Position numbers and translations under genes: made by a program
Assembly: GCA_016709145.1 (NCBI GenBank)
Contig: JADJEK010000001.1
Coordinates: 744,001 to 808,000 of the forward strand
Origin: Planctomycetota bacterium
GTDB lineage: Bacteria > Planctomycetota > B15-G4 > JADJEK01
Direction of reading: 5' to 3'
Length of the DNA: 64,000 nt
Notes under the pieces: generated by a model
The model's database searches: none
What the model was told of the DNA's origin: nothing
What the model saw: only the letters and a program-made list of their open reading frames with translations
Shown here: positions 8,124-17,305 of the stretch, in pieces
Layout of the letters: each line of letters opens with the position of its first letter
Position numbering within the stretch: position 1 is the first letter of the stretch

Positions 8124-9719
8124 TCAGAATGCTGCGCCGACGATCGCGTTCGACATCGACACGCCATCGGCGGCGGACGGATCGGCGATCAGACATTGCA
8201 AGTAGAGGTTCGGGAGCTGCGGCCCTGGCGTCGGGATCGAGAAGCCGAAGCTGCCCGTCGGGTCGGTCGCGATCACCAGCGATACGGCCAGCGGCAGCGC
8301 GACGAACGTCCCGCCGAACGTCGTCACCGGCGTCTCCGCCAACGACACGCACAACAGCGTCGGCGCGTTCGCCGCGGCTTGCGTCAAACCGATGCTCAGC
8401 GGATCGCCGACGTCGAGCGTGCCCGTCCCGGCGAGTTGCGGAATGCCGCTGACTCCCGCGACGCCGTAGCCGAGATCGTGGAACGAGCGAACGCGGTGGA
8501 TGTACGCGTCGGCCACGCCGGTCTTGTCGCCGACCACGAGGTTCGACGAGGACGACGACAGCGCGACCGCGGTTCCGTCGTTCGTCACGAATCCGACGGA
8601 CGTCACGAATCCGTTCGGCGCTCCGCCCGCGTTCGGGACCGCACACGAATGCAGTCGGTTGCCCGCGCGGTCCTTCAGGATCACGCGCACCGTCGGCGCG
8701 ACGTCTCCGGGAATGAAGTTGGTCGCGCTCGATCGCCAGACGACCCAGTTCCAGTCGCTCGACATCGTCGCGGTGAACGACGGAGCATCGCCCACGGCGC
8801 CAGCGGCGTTGCGGCTGACGAGCTCGACCGTCGACGTCGTTGCGTCCCACAGGAAAATGTCGCTCACGCCGTTGGTGTCCCCGGCGGCCCAACTCGCGTC
8901 GTCACTCGTCATGAGGACCTTCGACCCGTCCGCCGACACCGCGTGCGGAACGATCGAGGTCCACGGCACCGACTTCAGGGGATGGACCACGACGACGGCG
9001 CCGGTCAGCAGGTCCTTGCGGAAGACGTCGTCGCCCGCCGCCGTCCCCGGCGCGTAGGCCGCGGGGCTCGAGAACACGACGTAGCGACCGTCACCCGAGA
9101 TCTGCGACAGGTACGCCGGCCCCGCCAGCGTCTGGCCGTTGGCGTCCTTGTTCACCAGCGACGTCGTGCCAGTGATCCGGTCGTGGACGTAAACGTCTTG
9201 ATCGGTCGTCGGGTCCGCCGGATCGAGGCCCGTGATCTCCGCGGTGAAGGTGACGCGCGATCCATCGTCCGAACAGCCGCCGAGCGTGAGCACCGCGAGG
9301 CCGGTGCCGCCGTCGACGATCTGTTGGGTCACACCCGACGCGACGTCATGCACGAACAGGTCCGCCGGTGCGACCGACACGAAGTACACGGTGCTCCCAT
9401 CCAACGAGATCACCGCCTGCGCGACGTACGCCGTCGGATCCATCGGATGCGCCGGGTCGTCGATCGACACGTGCAGGGTCGAACCCGTGTTGCGGTCGAA
9501 GACGTAGGCGTCCTGTTTGAACTCCGTATCGCTCGGCGCGAGGTTGTTCGCGGTCGTCAGGTACAGCACGCGCGAACCGTCCGCCGAAATCCCGGCCACC
9601 GTCACCGGACCGTTCGCCTGCCCGTTCGGGCCGACGGATACGAGGATCGTGTGCCCCGCGAACGAGGAACTCGCGACCAGCGCGAACGAGAACGACACGA
9701 CGACGGTGAGGAGACGCAT
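8124..9719 (-). CDS. Secreted WD40-like/TolB-type beta-propeller protein
   Basis: 531 residues with a signal peptide (MRLLTVVVSFSFALVASSSFA). The body has several blade-like repeats of the TolB/PD40 kind: ISADGSRVLYLTTANNLAP, ISLDGSTVYFVS, SDDGSRVTFTA, ISGDGRYVVFSS, VSADGSKVLMTS. These alternate with YVFDRNTGST or YVHDRITGTT segments, as in proteins that stack propeller blades. The final 100 or so residues form the C-terminal module shared with the cytochrome c peroxidase and FG-GAP genes (PTPGPQLPNLYLQCLIADP). No catalytic motif is visible, so it is probably a structural or binding protein at the cell surface. It is a separate transcription unit from the peroxidase, with about 150 bases between them. 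Confidence 0.75.
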   Translation of the reverse strand: MRLLTVVVSFSFALVASSSFAGHTILVSVGPNGQANGPVTVAGISADGSRVLYLTTANNLAPSDTEFKQDAYVFDRNTGSTLHVSIDDPAHPMDPTAYVAQAVISLDGSTVYFVSVAPADLFVHDVASGVTQQIVDGGTGLAVLTLGGCSDDGSRVTFTAEITGLDPADPTTDQDVYVHDRITGTTSLVNKDANGQTLAGPAYLSQISGDGRYVVFSSPAAYAPGTAAGDDVFRKDLLTGAVVVVHPLKSVPWTSIVPHAVSADGSKVLMTSDDASWAAGDTNGVSDIFLWDATTSTVELVSRNAAGAVGDAPSFTATMSSDWNWVVWRSSATNFIPGDVAPTVRVILKDRAGNRLHSCAVPNAGGAPNGFVTSVGFVTNDGTAVALSSSSSNLVVGDKTGVADAYIHRVRSFHDLGYGVAGVSGIPQLAGTGTLDVGDPLSIGLTQAAANAPTLLCVSLAETPVTTFGGTFVALPLAVSLVIATDPTGSFGFSIPTPGPQLPNLYLQCLIADPSAADGVSMSNAIVGAAF

Positions 9720-9805
9720 CGAGTTCCTTCCTGGCAGGGGCCGGCCCCTGGTGTAGCGGATGGCACAGGTGAACGTGAAGCCCTACGCCGAGGGCCAAAA
9801 CGAAC

Positions 9806-9837
9806 GCGACCCCGGACGCGAGCGCCTCCGGGGTCGC
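9806..9837 (-). terminator. Intrinsic terminator after the 9873-10408 gene
   Basis: An 11-bp perfect stem (GCGACCCCGGA / TCCGGGGTCGC) with a 10-base loop, 36 bases past the stop codon on the minus strand. The minus-strand sequence right after the stem is GTTCGTTTTGG, a U-rich tail. Confidence 0.7.
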
Positions 9838-9872
9838 CACAACGGCCGATGGCTGCCGTTCGGGACGGTCCG

Positions 9873-10408
9873 TCAACCGTTCAGCAGGCCCTTCGTCTTG
9901 ATGACGCCGCGGCACGTCTTGCCGTTGCGTGAGAAGTCGAACGAGCCGCTGCCCTTCGTCGGCCGCCACAGCCCGTTCACGACCTTGCCGGTCAGCCCGA
10001 CCGAGACGTTGCCGATCCCGTTCTCCATGGTCTTGAGGGGGACGTAGCTACCGACGAACGAGCGAGCCTTCGTCGTCGGAGACGCACGCGATTCCTCGCC
10101 GTGGAACACCATGACCGTGGTCTTCAGCATCTCGTAGACGTCGACGACCAGCGGAGTGACGTCGGACTGTTGCGTCAGCTCGAGCTGGACGGAAAGAGCG
10201 CCGTTCGCGGGCCAGTACGTCAGCGCGAGGTTCTTCTTGAGGTTGATCTTCCGCGCGGGTTCACCCGTCTCCGCGATCACGCCGGTCAGTTGCGCCGTGA
10301 TGCGATCACGTTGCCGGCCTTGAAGGAGACCGGGAGTGCTTGCGCGGACGCGGTCCCGAACGCCGTGAAGAGGAGGGCGAGAGACGCGAGGACGTGGATG
10401 GACTTCAT
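9873..10408 (-). CDS. Small secreted protein of unknown family, apparently frameshifted
   Basis: The ATG at 10408 opens a clear signal peptide (MKSIHVLASLALLFTAFG, cleavage near TASA-QA) and reads ALPVSFKAGNVIASRRN before a stop. A second frame picks up at about 10301 with ITAQLTGVIAETGEP and runs to the stop at 9873, giving a compact beta-rich domain (NLALTYWPANGALSVQLEL, VGLTGKVVNGLWRPTKG, SFDFSRNGKTCRGV). Adding one base near 10302 joins the two into a secreted protein of about 178 residues (AGNVI-x-ITAQLTGVI). I do not recognise the family. Either a one-base deletion inactivated the gene or the sequence has an error. A good terminator follows. Confidence 0.55.
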
Positions 10409-10543
10409 GGGTGATCGCCTTTCTCGCGAGATGCGATTCACGTTCGCGCCGCGCTTCGTTCCGGTGCCCCCTCATCCGCGTGCCGTGGGAAGCATTACGC
10501 GGTTCGCGGTTTTTTTCCGGCGGCACGGCCCCGGAACGCGAAC

Positions 10544-10576
10544 GGCCCGCGTCCTCCTCCACGGAGGGCGCGGGCC
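10544..10576. terminator. Hairpin downstream of the peroxiredoxin gene
   Basis: A 14-bp stem with one mismatch (GGCCCGCGTCCTCC / GGAGGGCGCGGGCC) and a five-base loop, about 48 bases past the peroxiredoxin stop. A second small hairpin (TTCCGG/CCGGAA) next to a seven-base T/A run lies at 10510-10535. Together they probably end the peroxiredoxin transcript before the next gene on the same strand. Confidence 0.55.
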
Positions 10577-10623
10577 ATTCACAGTCGCTTCAACCGCAAT
10601 GACTTAGCGGCCTGTCGAAGCGC

Positions 10624-11229
10624 TTACTTCTTACCGAGCGCCTGCGAGACCTTGCCGACCATGTGGGCGCCGGGCTTCAACGTCGTGTCTCCCGCCTTCT
10701 TCCACTTCGCCGGGCACGCCTCGGCCGGGGCCTTCGACAGATAGATGTTCGCGTCGACCTTGCGCAGCAGCTCTTCCATGTTGCGGCCGAGGTTCAGGAA
10801 GTTGACCTCCGCCGAGACGAGCTTGCCCTTCGGGTCGATGACGAACGTGCCGCGCAGGTCGACGCCCGCGTCCTCGAGGTACACGCCGAACTGCTTCGAC
10901 ACGCGCGCCGTCGGGTCCGCACCCATCGGGTACGTCACACCCTTCAGCTCGCCCTCGTGCTCCTGCCACGCGAGGTGCGTGAACTTCGTGTCGGTCGACA
11001 CGGTCACGACCTCGGCGCCGAGCTTCTGGAACTGCGGATACAGCTCGGCCAGCGACGAGAACTCCGTGGCGCAGACGAACGTGAAGTCGGCCGGATAGAA
11101 GACCAGGACGGTCCACTTCCCGGCGGCCATGTTCGCGGACAGGCTGAAGTCGCCGAAGTCCTTCTTGGTGGGGAGGTACGTGTCGAGCTTGAAATCCGGC
11201 ACGGTCTGACCGACCTGGAGGTTCGTCAT
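10624..11229 (-). CDS. 2-Cys peroxiredoxin (AhpC/Prx1 type)
   Basis: 201 residues. The peroxidatic cysteine sits in the canonical YPADFTFVCATE motif (Cys53) and the resolving cysteine in AEACPAKW (Cys172), the arrangement of typical 2-Cys AhpC/Prx1 enzymes. These reduce hydrogen peroxide and organic hydroperoxides in the cytoplasm as dimers or decamers. The C-terminus continues past the resolving Cys with a Lys-rich tail. No reductase (AhpF or AhpD) gene adjoins it, so thioredoxin is the likely partner. It is transcribed away from the RND efflux operon, and the roughly 300-base gap holds both promoters. AAGGACC before ATG 11229 may serve as a weak ribosome site. Confidence 0.92.
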   Translation of the reverse strand: MTNLQVGQTVPDFKLDTYLPTKKDFGDFSLSANMAAGKWTVLVFYPADFTFVCATEFSSLAELYPQFQKLGAEVVTVSTDTKFTHLAWQEHEGELKGVTYPMGADPTARVSKQFGVYLEDAGVDLRGTFVIDPKGKLVSAEVNFLNLGRNMEELLRKVDANIYLSKAPAEACPAKWKKAGDTTLKPGAHMVGKVSQALGKK

Positions 11230-11390
11230 GGTCCTTCTGTCTCCATCGAATGGGGTGCGGAACGGAAAGGCGGAAGACTAGCGCACGCGCGGCCGCGGGG
11301 GAACGACGCACGGGGAGGGACACGACATCGACGATTCCTGCAAGGAATCGCCGCGGAGCCGGCTGCGACGCTGCGGGGGCAAGACGGCGC

Positions 11391-11418
11391 TTGCGTATTG
11401 AACCGATCGGTCTATTAC
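11391..11418 (+). promoter_or_regulatory. Putative promoter with palindromic operator for the efflux operon
   Basis: TTGCGT (11391-11396) and TATTAC (11413-11418) are 16 bases apart and could be -35 and -10 boxes. The spacer contains the perfect palindrome ACCGATCGGT (11402-11411). ACCGNNCGGT-type palindromes are common operators of TetR/AcrR repressors of RND pumps. The operon's first start codon is 114 bases downstream. No regulator gene is adjacent, so the repressor would be encoded elsewhere. Confidence 0.5.
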
Positions 11419-11531
11419 TGCCTGCCGCTCGGGCTGGGAAATCCTCCTGAGACCGCTCGCGCGCCCCGCGATCGGAACCGCAGCCCGACAGGAGCTCGTC
11501 CCGTCGTGGCGCCGCAATCGAGGAGGTCGTC

Positions 11532-13028
11532 GTGGTTCGGGATCGTCGTTTCGAGCGGTTCGCTCTCGCGTTCGTGCTGGGGTCGATCGCGGGTTCGTGC
11601 ACGGTCGGTCCGGATTACGTCGCCCCGGCGCCGCCGACCCAGGACGCGTGGAGCCGCGCGCTGACCACCTCGGCCGGCGGCGACGCGAGCGCACTCGACG
11701 CGTGGTGGACCCAATTCCACGACCCGGTGCTCGACGAGTTGGTCGCGTCCGCACTCGCGAACAACCGTGACCTGCGTGCCGCGCTCTGGCGCATCGAGGC
11801 AGCGCGTGCGCAACTCGGCATCGCGCGCGGCGAGTGGTTCCCCGACGTCGATGGGACCGGCAGCTACACCAGGCTTCGACCGAGCGAGCACGCGCTCGGC
11901 GCGCCGCCGCCGGCACCGGGAACGGACTCGATCGACGTCGACAACGGCAACTTCACGACGGTCGGACTCGACGCGTCGTGGGAACTCGACGTGTTCGGTC
12001 GCATCCGGCGATCCGTCGAATCCGCCGACGCCGCGCTGGCCGCGTCGATCGAAGACGAGCGCGATCTGCGCGTCGTGCTGCTCGCCGACGTCGCGGCGCT
12101 GTACTTCGAGATCCGCACGCTCGAACGGCGGATCGCGCTGGCCACGCAGAACGCCGACAGTCAAAGCAGCACACTCGGACTCACGCAGCGACGACTCGAC
12201 GTCGGCATGGCGCCGTCGCTCGACGTCGCACAGGCCGAAGCCAACCTCGCGTTCACGCGCTCCGAGATCCCCGCGTTGACCGAGGCGCGCGAGCTGGCGC
12301 GCTTCCAACTCGCGGTGCTGCTCGGCGAAGAGCCCGCGAAGCTGCGCGACTGCAGCCACACCGAGTTCGCGCCATTGCTGGCGCCCGACGCGCTCGCGGT
12401 GCCCCCGCCCGCGGAACTGCTGCGCCGCCGACCCGACATCCGCGCGGCCGAGCGCCGTCTCGCGGCACAGATCGCGCGGATCGGCGTCGCCGAAGCGGAT
12501 CTCTATCCGCGCTTCTCGCTGACCGGTTCGTACGGCTACGAGTCGACCGATGGCTCACGCACGCTGACGTCGGACAGTCGCACCTTCGCGATCGGCCCGT
12601 CGTTCCGCTGGAACTTGTTCGACGGCGGCCGGATCCGCAACGCGATCGCGGCCGAGCGCGCCTTCGCCGAGGAAGCGACCGCGCTCTACGAGAACATCGT
12701 GTTGCGCGCGTTGGCCGAAGGCGAGTCGGCACTCGCGTCGGTCGAACTCGAACGCAAGCGCATGGCCGAACTCGAGACCGCGGCCGCCGCGGGCGCGCGA
12801 GCCGTCGACGCGGTGCGGACGCTCTACGAAGGCGGCCTGACCGATTTCCAGAACGTGCTCGACGCGGAACGGACGCTGTTCCAGGCCCAGGATCGCCATG
12901 CCGCGAGTCAGGGCCGCGTCGCGCAGAACCTCGTGCGCCTCTATCGCGCGCTCGGTGGCGGTTGGTCCGCATCGACCACGTCGCCCGAGCCCTCCTCACC
13001 CACGACCGAGACGATGGACCTCCCATGA
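11532..13028 (+). CDS. RND efflux outer-membrane factor, NodT/OprM family lipoprotein
   Basis: 498 residues from a GTG start with a strong AGGAGG five bases upstream. The N-terminus has a lipoprotein-type signal ending in IAGSC-TVGPDYVAP; GPDYxxP is the classic opening of OprM/NodT proteins. WWTQFHDPVLDELVASALANNRDL follows, also typical. Two TolC-like repeats are visible, each with long heptad helices; the second contains RRRPDIRAAERRLAAQIARIGVAEADLYPRFSLTGSYGY in family form. It forms the trimeric outer-membrane channel of a tripartite pump. Its TGA overlaps the ATG of the adaptor gene (ATGA), so the three genes are translationally coupled. Confidence 0.93.
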   Translation: MVRDRRFERFALAFVLGSIAGSCTVGPDYVAPAPPTQDAWSRALTTSAGGDASALDAWWTQFHDPVLDELVASALANNRDLRAALWRIEAARAQLGIARGEWFPDVDGTGSYTRLRPSEHALGAPPPAPGTDSIDVDNGNFTTVGLDASWELDVFGRIRRSVESADAALAASIEDERDLRVVLLADVAALYFEIRTLERRIALATQNADSQSSTLGLTQRRLDVGMAPSLDVAQAEANLAFTRSEIPALTEARELARFQLAVLLGEEPAKLRDCSHTEFAPLLAPDALAVPPPAELLRRRPDIRAAERRLAAQIARIGVAEADLYPRFSLTGSYGYESTDGSRTLTSDSRTFAIGPSFRWNLFDGGRIRNAIAAERAFAEEATALYENIVLRALAEGESALASVELERKRMAELETAAAAGARAVDAVRTLYEGGLTDFQNVLDAERTLFQAQDRHAASQGRVAQNLVRLYRALGGGWSASTTSPEPSSPTTETMDLP

Positions 13029-14167
13029 TCGAACTCCGCTCCGTGCCTCACTGCGTCGCCGTCGTCGCGATCGTGCTGGCTCTCGCCGGTTGCGAGGAGC
13101 CCAAGAACGCCTACGTCCCGCCACCGCCGCCCGACGTCACGGTCGCGCGTCCGGCGAAGACGACGATCGACGACGCGCTCGAACTGACCGGCTTCACGCG
13201 CGGCGCGGAAGCGGTCGAGATCCGCGCGCGCGTGAAGGGCTTCATCGAGCGCAAGCTCGTCCAAGGCGGCGAACGCGTGAATCCAGGCGATCTGCTGTTC
13301 ACGATCGATCCGCGCACGTTCGAGGCCATGGTGCGCCAAGCCGAGGCCGAGGTCGCCGCCGCGAAGGCCGCGATGAACCTCGCCGAAGTCACGGTCGCCC
13401 GCATGCAGAAGGCGCGCGAGAGCAACGCCGTCTCGGCGCAAGACCTCGACAAGGCGATCGCGGAACGCGACGCCGCGCTCGCGCAGGTCGCGCTCGCGGA
13501 CGCGGGACTGCAGAGTGCGCGCCTCGATCTCGAGTTCACGCAAGTCCGCTCGCCGATCGCGGGACGCGTGAGCTTGAAGACCATCGACGTCGGCCAACTC
13601 GTCGGCGCCAACGACGCGACGCTGCTCGCGACCGTCGTGCGCGAGGACAAGATCTACGTCAACTACCGCGTCGACGAGCGCCAAGTCATCCAGTTGCGCA
13701 AGGCGAACCAGAACAAGCGCCCGGGCGAAGACGGTCGGCCCGCGCTGCCGGTCTTCGTCGCGCTGAACGGCGAGTCCGAGTACACGCATCGCGGCACGTT
13801 CCGCAACGCCGACAACACGGTCGACCCCACCACCGGCACGCTCGGTGTCGAAGCCGAGTTCGACAACGCCGACGGCGATCTGCTGCCGGGGTACTTCGTG
13901 CGCGTGAAGGCGCTGCTCGGCGAACGCGAAGCGCTGATGGTCCCCGATATCGCGGTCATGACCGACCAGACCGGTCGCTTCGTCTACGTCGTCGACGCGC
14001 AAGGCATCGCGCAACGTCGTGACGTCGTCGTCGGTCCCGTCGTGGATCGGCAACGCACGATCGAGAGCGGCCTCACCGTCGACGACGACGTCGTCGTGAA
14101 CGGCATCATGCGCGTGCGTCCGGGCTCGCCGGTCGTCGCGAAGAAGGCCGACGGGAGTCCGCGATGA
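13025..14167 (+). CDS. RND efflux periplasmic adaptor (membrane fusion protein)
   Basis: 380 residues. A lipobox LALAGC gives Cys20 or so as the lipidated N-terminus. Then come a barrel-sandwich (lipoyl-like) half (VEIRARVKGFIERKLVQGG), an alpha-helical hairpin rich in Ala/Glu (residues about 105-175, QAEAEVAAAKAAMNLAEV), the second lipoyl half (SPIAGRVSLKTIDVGQLV) and a beta-barrel domain (GTFRNADNTVDPTTGTL, GYFVRVK). The order is that of AcrA/MexA proteins, which join the inner-membrane pump to the outer-membrane channel. It starts within the stop of the upstream gene, and its own stop overlaps the pump's ATG. Confidence 0.94.
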   Translation: MIELRSVPHCVAVVAIVLALAGCEEPKNAYVPPPPPDVTVARPAKTTIDDALELTGFTRGAEAVEIRARVKGFIERKLVQGGERVNPGDLLFTIDPRTFEAMVRQAEAEVAAAKAAMNLAEVTVARMQKARESNAVSAQDLDKAIAERDAALAQVALADAGLQSARLDLEFTQVRSPIAGRVSLKTIDVGQLVGANDATLLATVVREDKIYVNYRVDERQVIQLRKANQNKRPGEDGRPALPVFVALNGESEYTHRGTFRNADNTVDPTTGTLGVEAEFDNADGDLLPGYFVRVKALLGEREALMVPDIAVMTDQTGRFVYVVDAQGIAQRRDVVVGPVVDRQRTIESGLTVDDDVVVNGIMRVRPGSPVVAKKADGSPR

Positions 14168-17100
14168 ACGGTCGCTTCTTCATCGAGCGGCCCGTCTTCG
14201 CGGGCGTCCTCTCGATCCTGCTCGTGCTGATGGGCGGCGTCGCGTGGTTCCGCTTGCCGGTCGAGCAGTACCCCGAACTCGCGCCGCCGGTCGTGCGCGT
14301 CGAGGCGTTCTATCCCGGCGCCAGCGCGCAGACGATCGCCGACACGATCGCGGCGCCCATCGAACAGCAGGTGAACGGCGTCGACGGGATGATCTACATG
14401 ACGAGCACGAGCGCCGACGGACGCTACGCGCTCGACGTGTCGTTCGAGAAAGGCACCGATCCCGACCTCGCCGCCGTGAAGGTGCAAAACCGCGTCAACG
14501 CCGCCGAACCGCGACTCCCCGAAGAAGTGCGCCGGCAAGGCCTCACGGCGAAGAAGCAATCGACGTCGTTCGTCGGCGTCATCGCGGTGTGGTCCGAGGA
14601 CGGGCGCTACGACGACCTGTTCCTCGCCAACTACATCACGATCGCGATGAAGGACGAGGTCGCGCGCATCCCCGGGATCGGCGGTGTGAACGTGCTGCCG
14701 GCGAAGGACTACGGCATGCGCATCTGGCTCGATCCCGACGCGCTGCGCGCGCGCGGATTGACGATGACCGACGTCAACGCGGCGATCCGCGAACAGAACG
14801 TCCAAGTCGCGGCCGGCGTCGTCGGCCGTCAACCGGCGCCGGTCGGCACGGACTTCGAACTCATCGTCAGCACCGAAGGTCGTTTGAAGACGCCCGAGCA
14901 GTTCGCGGCGATCATCGTCAAACGCGATGCGCTCGGCGGCGTCGTACGCGTGAAGGACGTCGGCCGCGTCGAACTCGGCTCGCAGGACTACACGACGATC
15001 GCGCGCTTCAACGGCGAGTCGGCGGCGGTCCTGATCGCGTACCAGTTGCCGGGCGCGAACCTCGTCGACGTCGCCGGCGCGCTCGACGCGAAGCTCACCG
15101 AACTGAAGAAGGCGTTCCCCGAAGGCCTGTCCGCGCGCTTCTTCTACGACGCCTCGATGTTCATCCGCGCATCGCTGACCGCGGTGCAGACGACGTTGCT
15201 CGAAGCCTTCGCGTTGGTGTTCGCCGTCGTGCTGCTGTTCTTGCAGAGCCTGCGCTCGACGATCATCCCCGCGATCACGATCCCGGTCGCGCTGATCGGC
15301 ACGTTCCTGCTGATGGCGCTGTTCGGCTACTCCGTGAACATGCTGACGATGTTCGGGCTCGTGCTCGCGATCGGCATCGTCGTCGACGACGCGATCGTCG
15401 TGGTCGAGAACGTCGAACGCAACCTCGCGCGCGGGGGCATCGCGCCGAAGGAAGCCACGCTGCGCTCGATGGCCGAGATCGTCTCGCCCGTGATCGCGAT
15501 CACGCTGGTGCTGATGTCGGTGTTCCTGCCGACGACCGCGTTGCCCGGCATCACCGGCGAGATGTACCGCCAGTTCGCGTTGACGATCGCGGCCAGCACG
15601 GCGCTTTCGGCGCTGAACGCGCTGACACTGAGTCCGGCGTTGTGCGCACTCCTTCTTCGTCCGCATGAACACGGCAAGAAGGGCTTCATCCTGTTCCGGC
15701 CGCTGGCGTGGCTCGGCGCGGCGTTCAACTGGGTGTTCGGCCACGTCACGAACCTCTACGGCTGGATCTCGCGCGGCAGCATCAAGGCCTGGCCGCTGTC
15801 GTTGCTGCTGTTCGCCGGCGTGCTGTGGCTCACCGCGGACTCGTACCGCAAGGTGCCGACGGGCTTCGTCCCCAACGAGGACCTCGGCTTCGTCGTGGTC
15901 GGCGTGCAGATGCCCGACGGCGCGTCGATCGAACGCACGCAGGCCGTGGTCGGCCGCGTGCAAGAACTCGTGTCGGCCGTCGACGGCGTGAAGGACGTGA
16001 CGTCGCTGTCGGGCTTCTCGGTCATCGATGGTCAAGGACCGACGTTCGGCAACGCGTGGGTCGTGCTCGATCCGTGGGACGAGCGCACCAAGACCGGTCG
16101 CGACGTCGAAACGATCATGAACGACATCCGCGCGAAGGTCGCGCCGATCGAAGAAGCGATGTTCCTCGTGTTCAGCCTGCCGGCGATCAACGGTCTCGGC
16201 AACACGTCGGGCTACGACCTGCGCATCCTCGACAAGACCTCGCTCGGTCGCGACACGCTGGCGCAATCGGTGAACGCGGTGCTCGAAGCGGCCAACACGC
16301 AGTCGAAGCTGCTGGTGTCGTTCTCGAGCTTCCGCGCCGGCACGCCGCAAGTCTGGCTCGACATCGATCGCGAGAAGGCGATCAAGCTCGACGTCCCGCT
16401 GCAGACGATCTTCGAGACGCTGCAGACGGCGCTCGGTTCGCAGTACGTGAACGACTTCAACCTGTTCGACCGCGTGTACCAGGTGCAGACGCAGGCCGAC
16501 GCGCGCTTCCGCATCGACCCGCAGACGATCGAACGGCTCGAAGTCCGCACGCGCACCGGCGCGATGGTTCCGCTCGGCACGCTGCTCGACGTCAAGGACA
16601 CGCTCGGGCCCGAACGTGTGACGCGTTACAACCTCTATCCCGCCGCCACGGTGAACGGCATTCCCGCGCCGGGCACGAGCTCGGGCGAAGCGCTCGCGAT
16701 CATGGAAGGGATCATGGCCGAGCGTCTGCCGCGCGGCATCGGCTTCGACTGGTCGACGATGTCGTTCCAGGAGAAGCGCGCCGAGGGCCAAGGCACGCTC
16801 GTGTTCGCGCTGGCGTTGCTGCTCGTGTACCTGATCCTCGCGGCGCAGTACGAGAGCTGGCTCTTGCCGCTCGCCGTCGTGTTCTCGATCCCGCTCGTGA
16901 TCGTCGGCGCGATGGTCGCGCTGCAAGTGCGCGGGCTCGACAACAACGTGTTCACGCAGATCGGGTTGGTGTTGCTCGTCGGCCTCGGCGCGAAGAACGC
17001 GATCCTGATCGTCGAGTTCGCGCGCGCGAACCGCGTGGCCGGTCAGTCGATCGTCGATGCCGCGGTCGACGCCGCGCACACGCGCTTCCGCCCGATCCTG

Positions 17101-17304
17101 ATGACGTCGCTGGCGTTCATCCTCGGCGTCGCGCCGCTCGTGTTCGCGGAGGGCGCATCGGCGTCGAGTCGCCAAGCGCTCGGCACCGCGGTGTTCGGCG
17201 GCATGATCGGAGTGACGGTGCTCGGCCTGCTGTTCACGCCGTTCCTGTTCGCGGTGTTCCAGTGGTTGTCGGAGCGCCGCAAGAAGCGCGCGACCGCGGA
17301 GTGA
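14164..17304 (+). CDS. RND efflux pump inner-membrane permease (HAE1 family)
   Basis: 1046 residues, the usual length of AcrB-like transporters. The N-terminus FFIERPVFAGVLSILLVLMGG and the porter-domain phrase PVEQYPELAPPVV are family hallmarks. Transmembrane helix 4 carries GIVVDDAIVVVENVER, with the two adjacent Asp residues of the proton relay. A Lys lies in the second-half helix GLGAKNAILIVEFA. The protein repeats six TM helices plus a large periplasmic loop twice. It is expected to export hydrophobic or amphiphilic drugs or metabolites by proton antiport. It is third in the operon with overlapping ATGA and is convergent with the next gene. Confidence 0.95.
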   Translation: MNGRFFIERPVFAGVLSILLVLMGGVAWFRLPVEQYPELAPPVVRVEAFYPGASAQTIADTIAAPIEQQVNGVDGMIYMTSTSADGRYALDVSFEKGTDPDLAAVKVQNRVNAAEPRLPEEVRRQGLTAKKQSTSFVGVIAVWSEDGRYDDLFLANYITIAMKDEVARIPGIGGVNVLPAKDYGMRIWLDPDALRARGLTMTDVNAAIREQNVQVAAGVVGRQPAPVGTDFELIVSTEGRLKTPEQFAAIIVKRDALGGVVRVKDVGRVELGSQDYTTIARFNGESAAVLIAYQLPGANLVDVAGALDAKLTELKKAFPEGLSARFFYDASMFIRASLTAVQTTLLEAFALVFAVVLLFLQSLRSTIIPAITIPVALIGTFLLMALFGYSVNMLTMFGLVLAIGIVVDDAIVVVENVERNLARGGIAPKEATLRSMAEIVSPVIAITLVLMSVFLPTTALPGITGEMYRQFALTIAASTALSALNALTLSPALCALLLRPHEHGKKGFILFRPLAWLGAAFNWVFGHVTNLYGWISRGSIKAWPLSLLLFAGVLWLTADSYRKVPTGFVPNEDLGFVVVGVQMPDGASIERTQAVVGRVQELVSAVDGVKDVTSLSGFSVIDGQGPTFGNAWVVLDPWDERTKTGRDVETIMNDIRAKVAPIEEAMFLVFSLPAINGLGNTSGYDLRILDKTSLGRDTLAQSVNAVLEAANTQSKLLVSFSSFRAGTPQVWLDIDREKAIKLDVPLQTIFETLQTALGSQYVNDFNLFDRVYQVQTQADARFRIDPQTIERLEVRTRTGAMVPLGTLLDVKDTLGPERVTRYNLYPAATVNGIPAPGTSSGEALAIMEGIMAERLPRGIGFDWSTMSFQEKRAEGQGTLVFALALLLVYLILAAQYESWLLPLAVVFSIPLVIVGAMVALQVRGLDNNVFTQIGLVLLVGLGAKNAILIVEFARANRVAGQSIVDAAVDAAHTRFRPILMTSLAFILGVAPLVFAEGASASSRQALGTAVFGGMIGVTVLGLLFTPFLFAVFQWLSERRKKRATAE

Positions 17305-17305
17305 T

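Noticed and set aside
6198..9932. A 1244-codon plus-strand frame opposite the peroxidase and propeller genes
   Set aside because: Same reason: low-complexity Arg-rich composition, and the opposite strand has signal peptides, heme motifs and repeats.
11230..11531. A divergent TetR repressor gene for the efflux operon
   Set aside because: The interval has no frame with a helix-turn-helix; the divergent gene is the peroxiredoxin.
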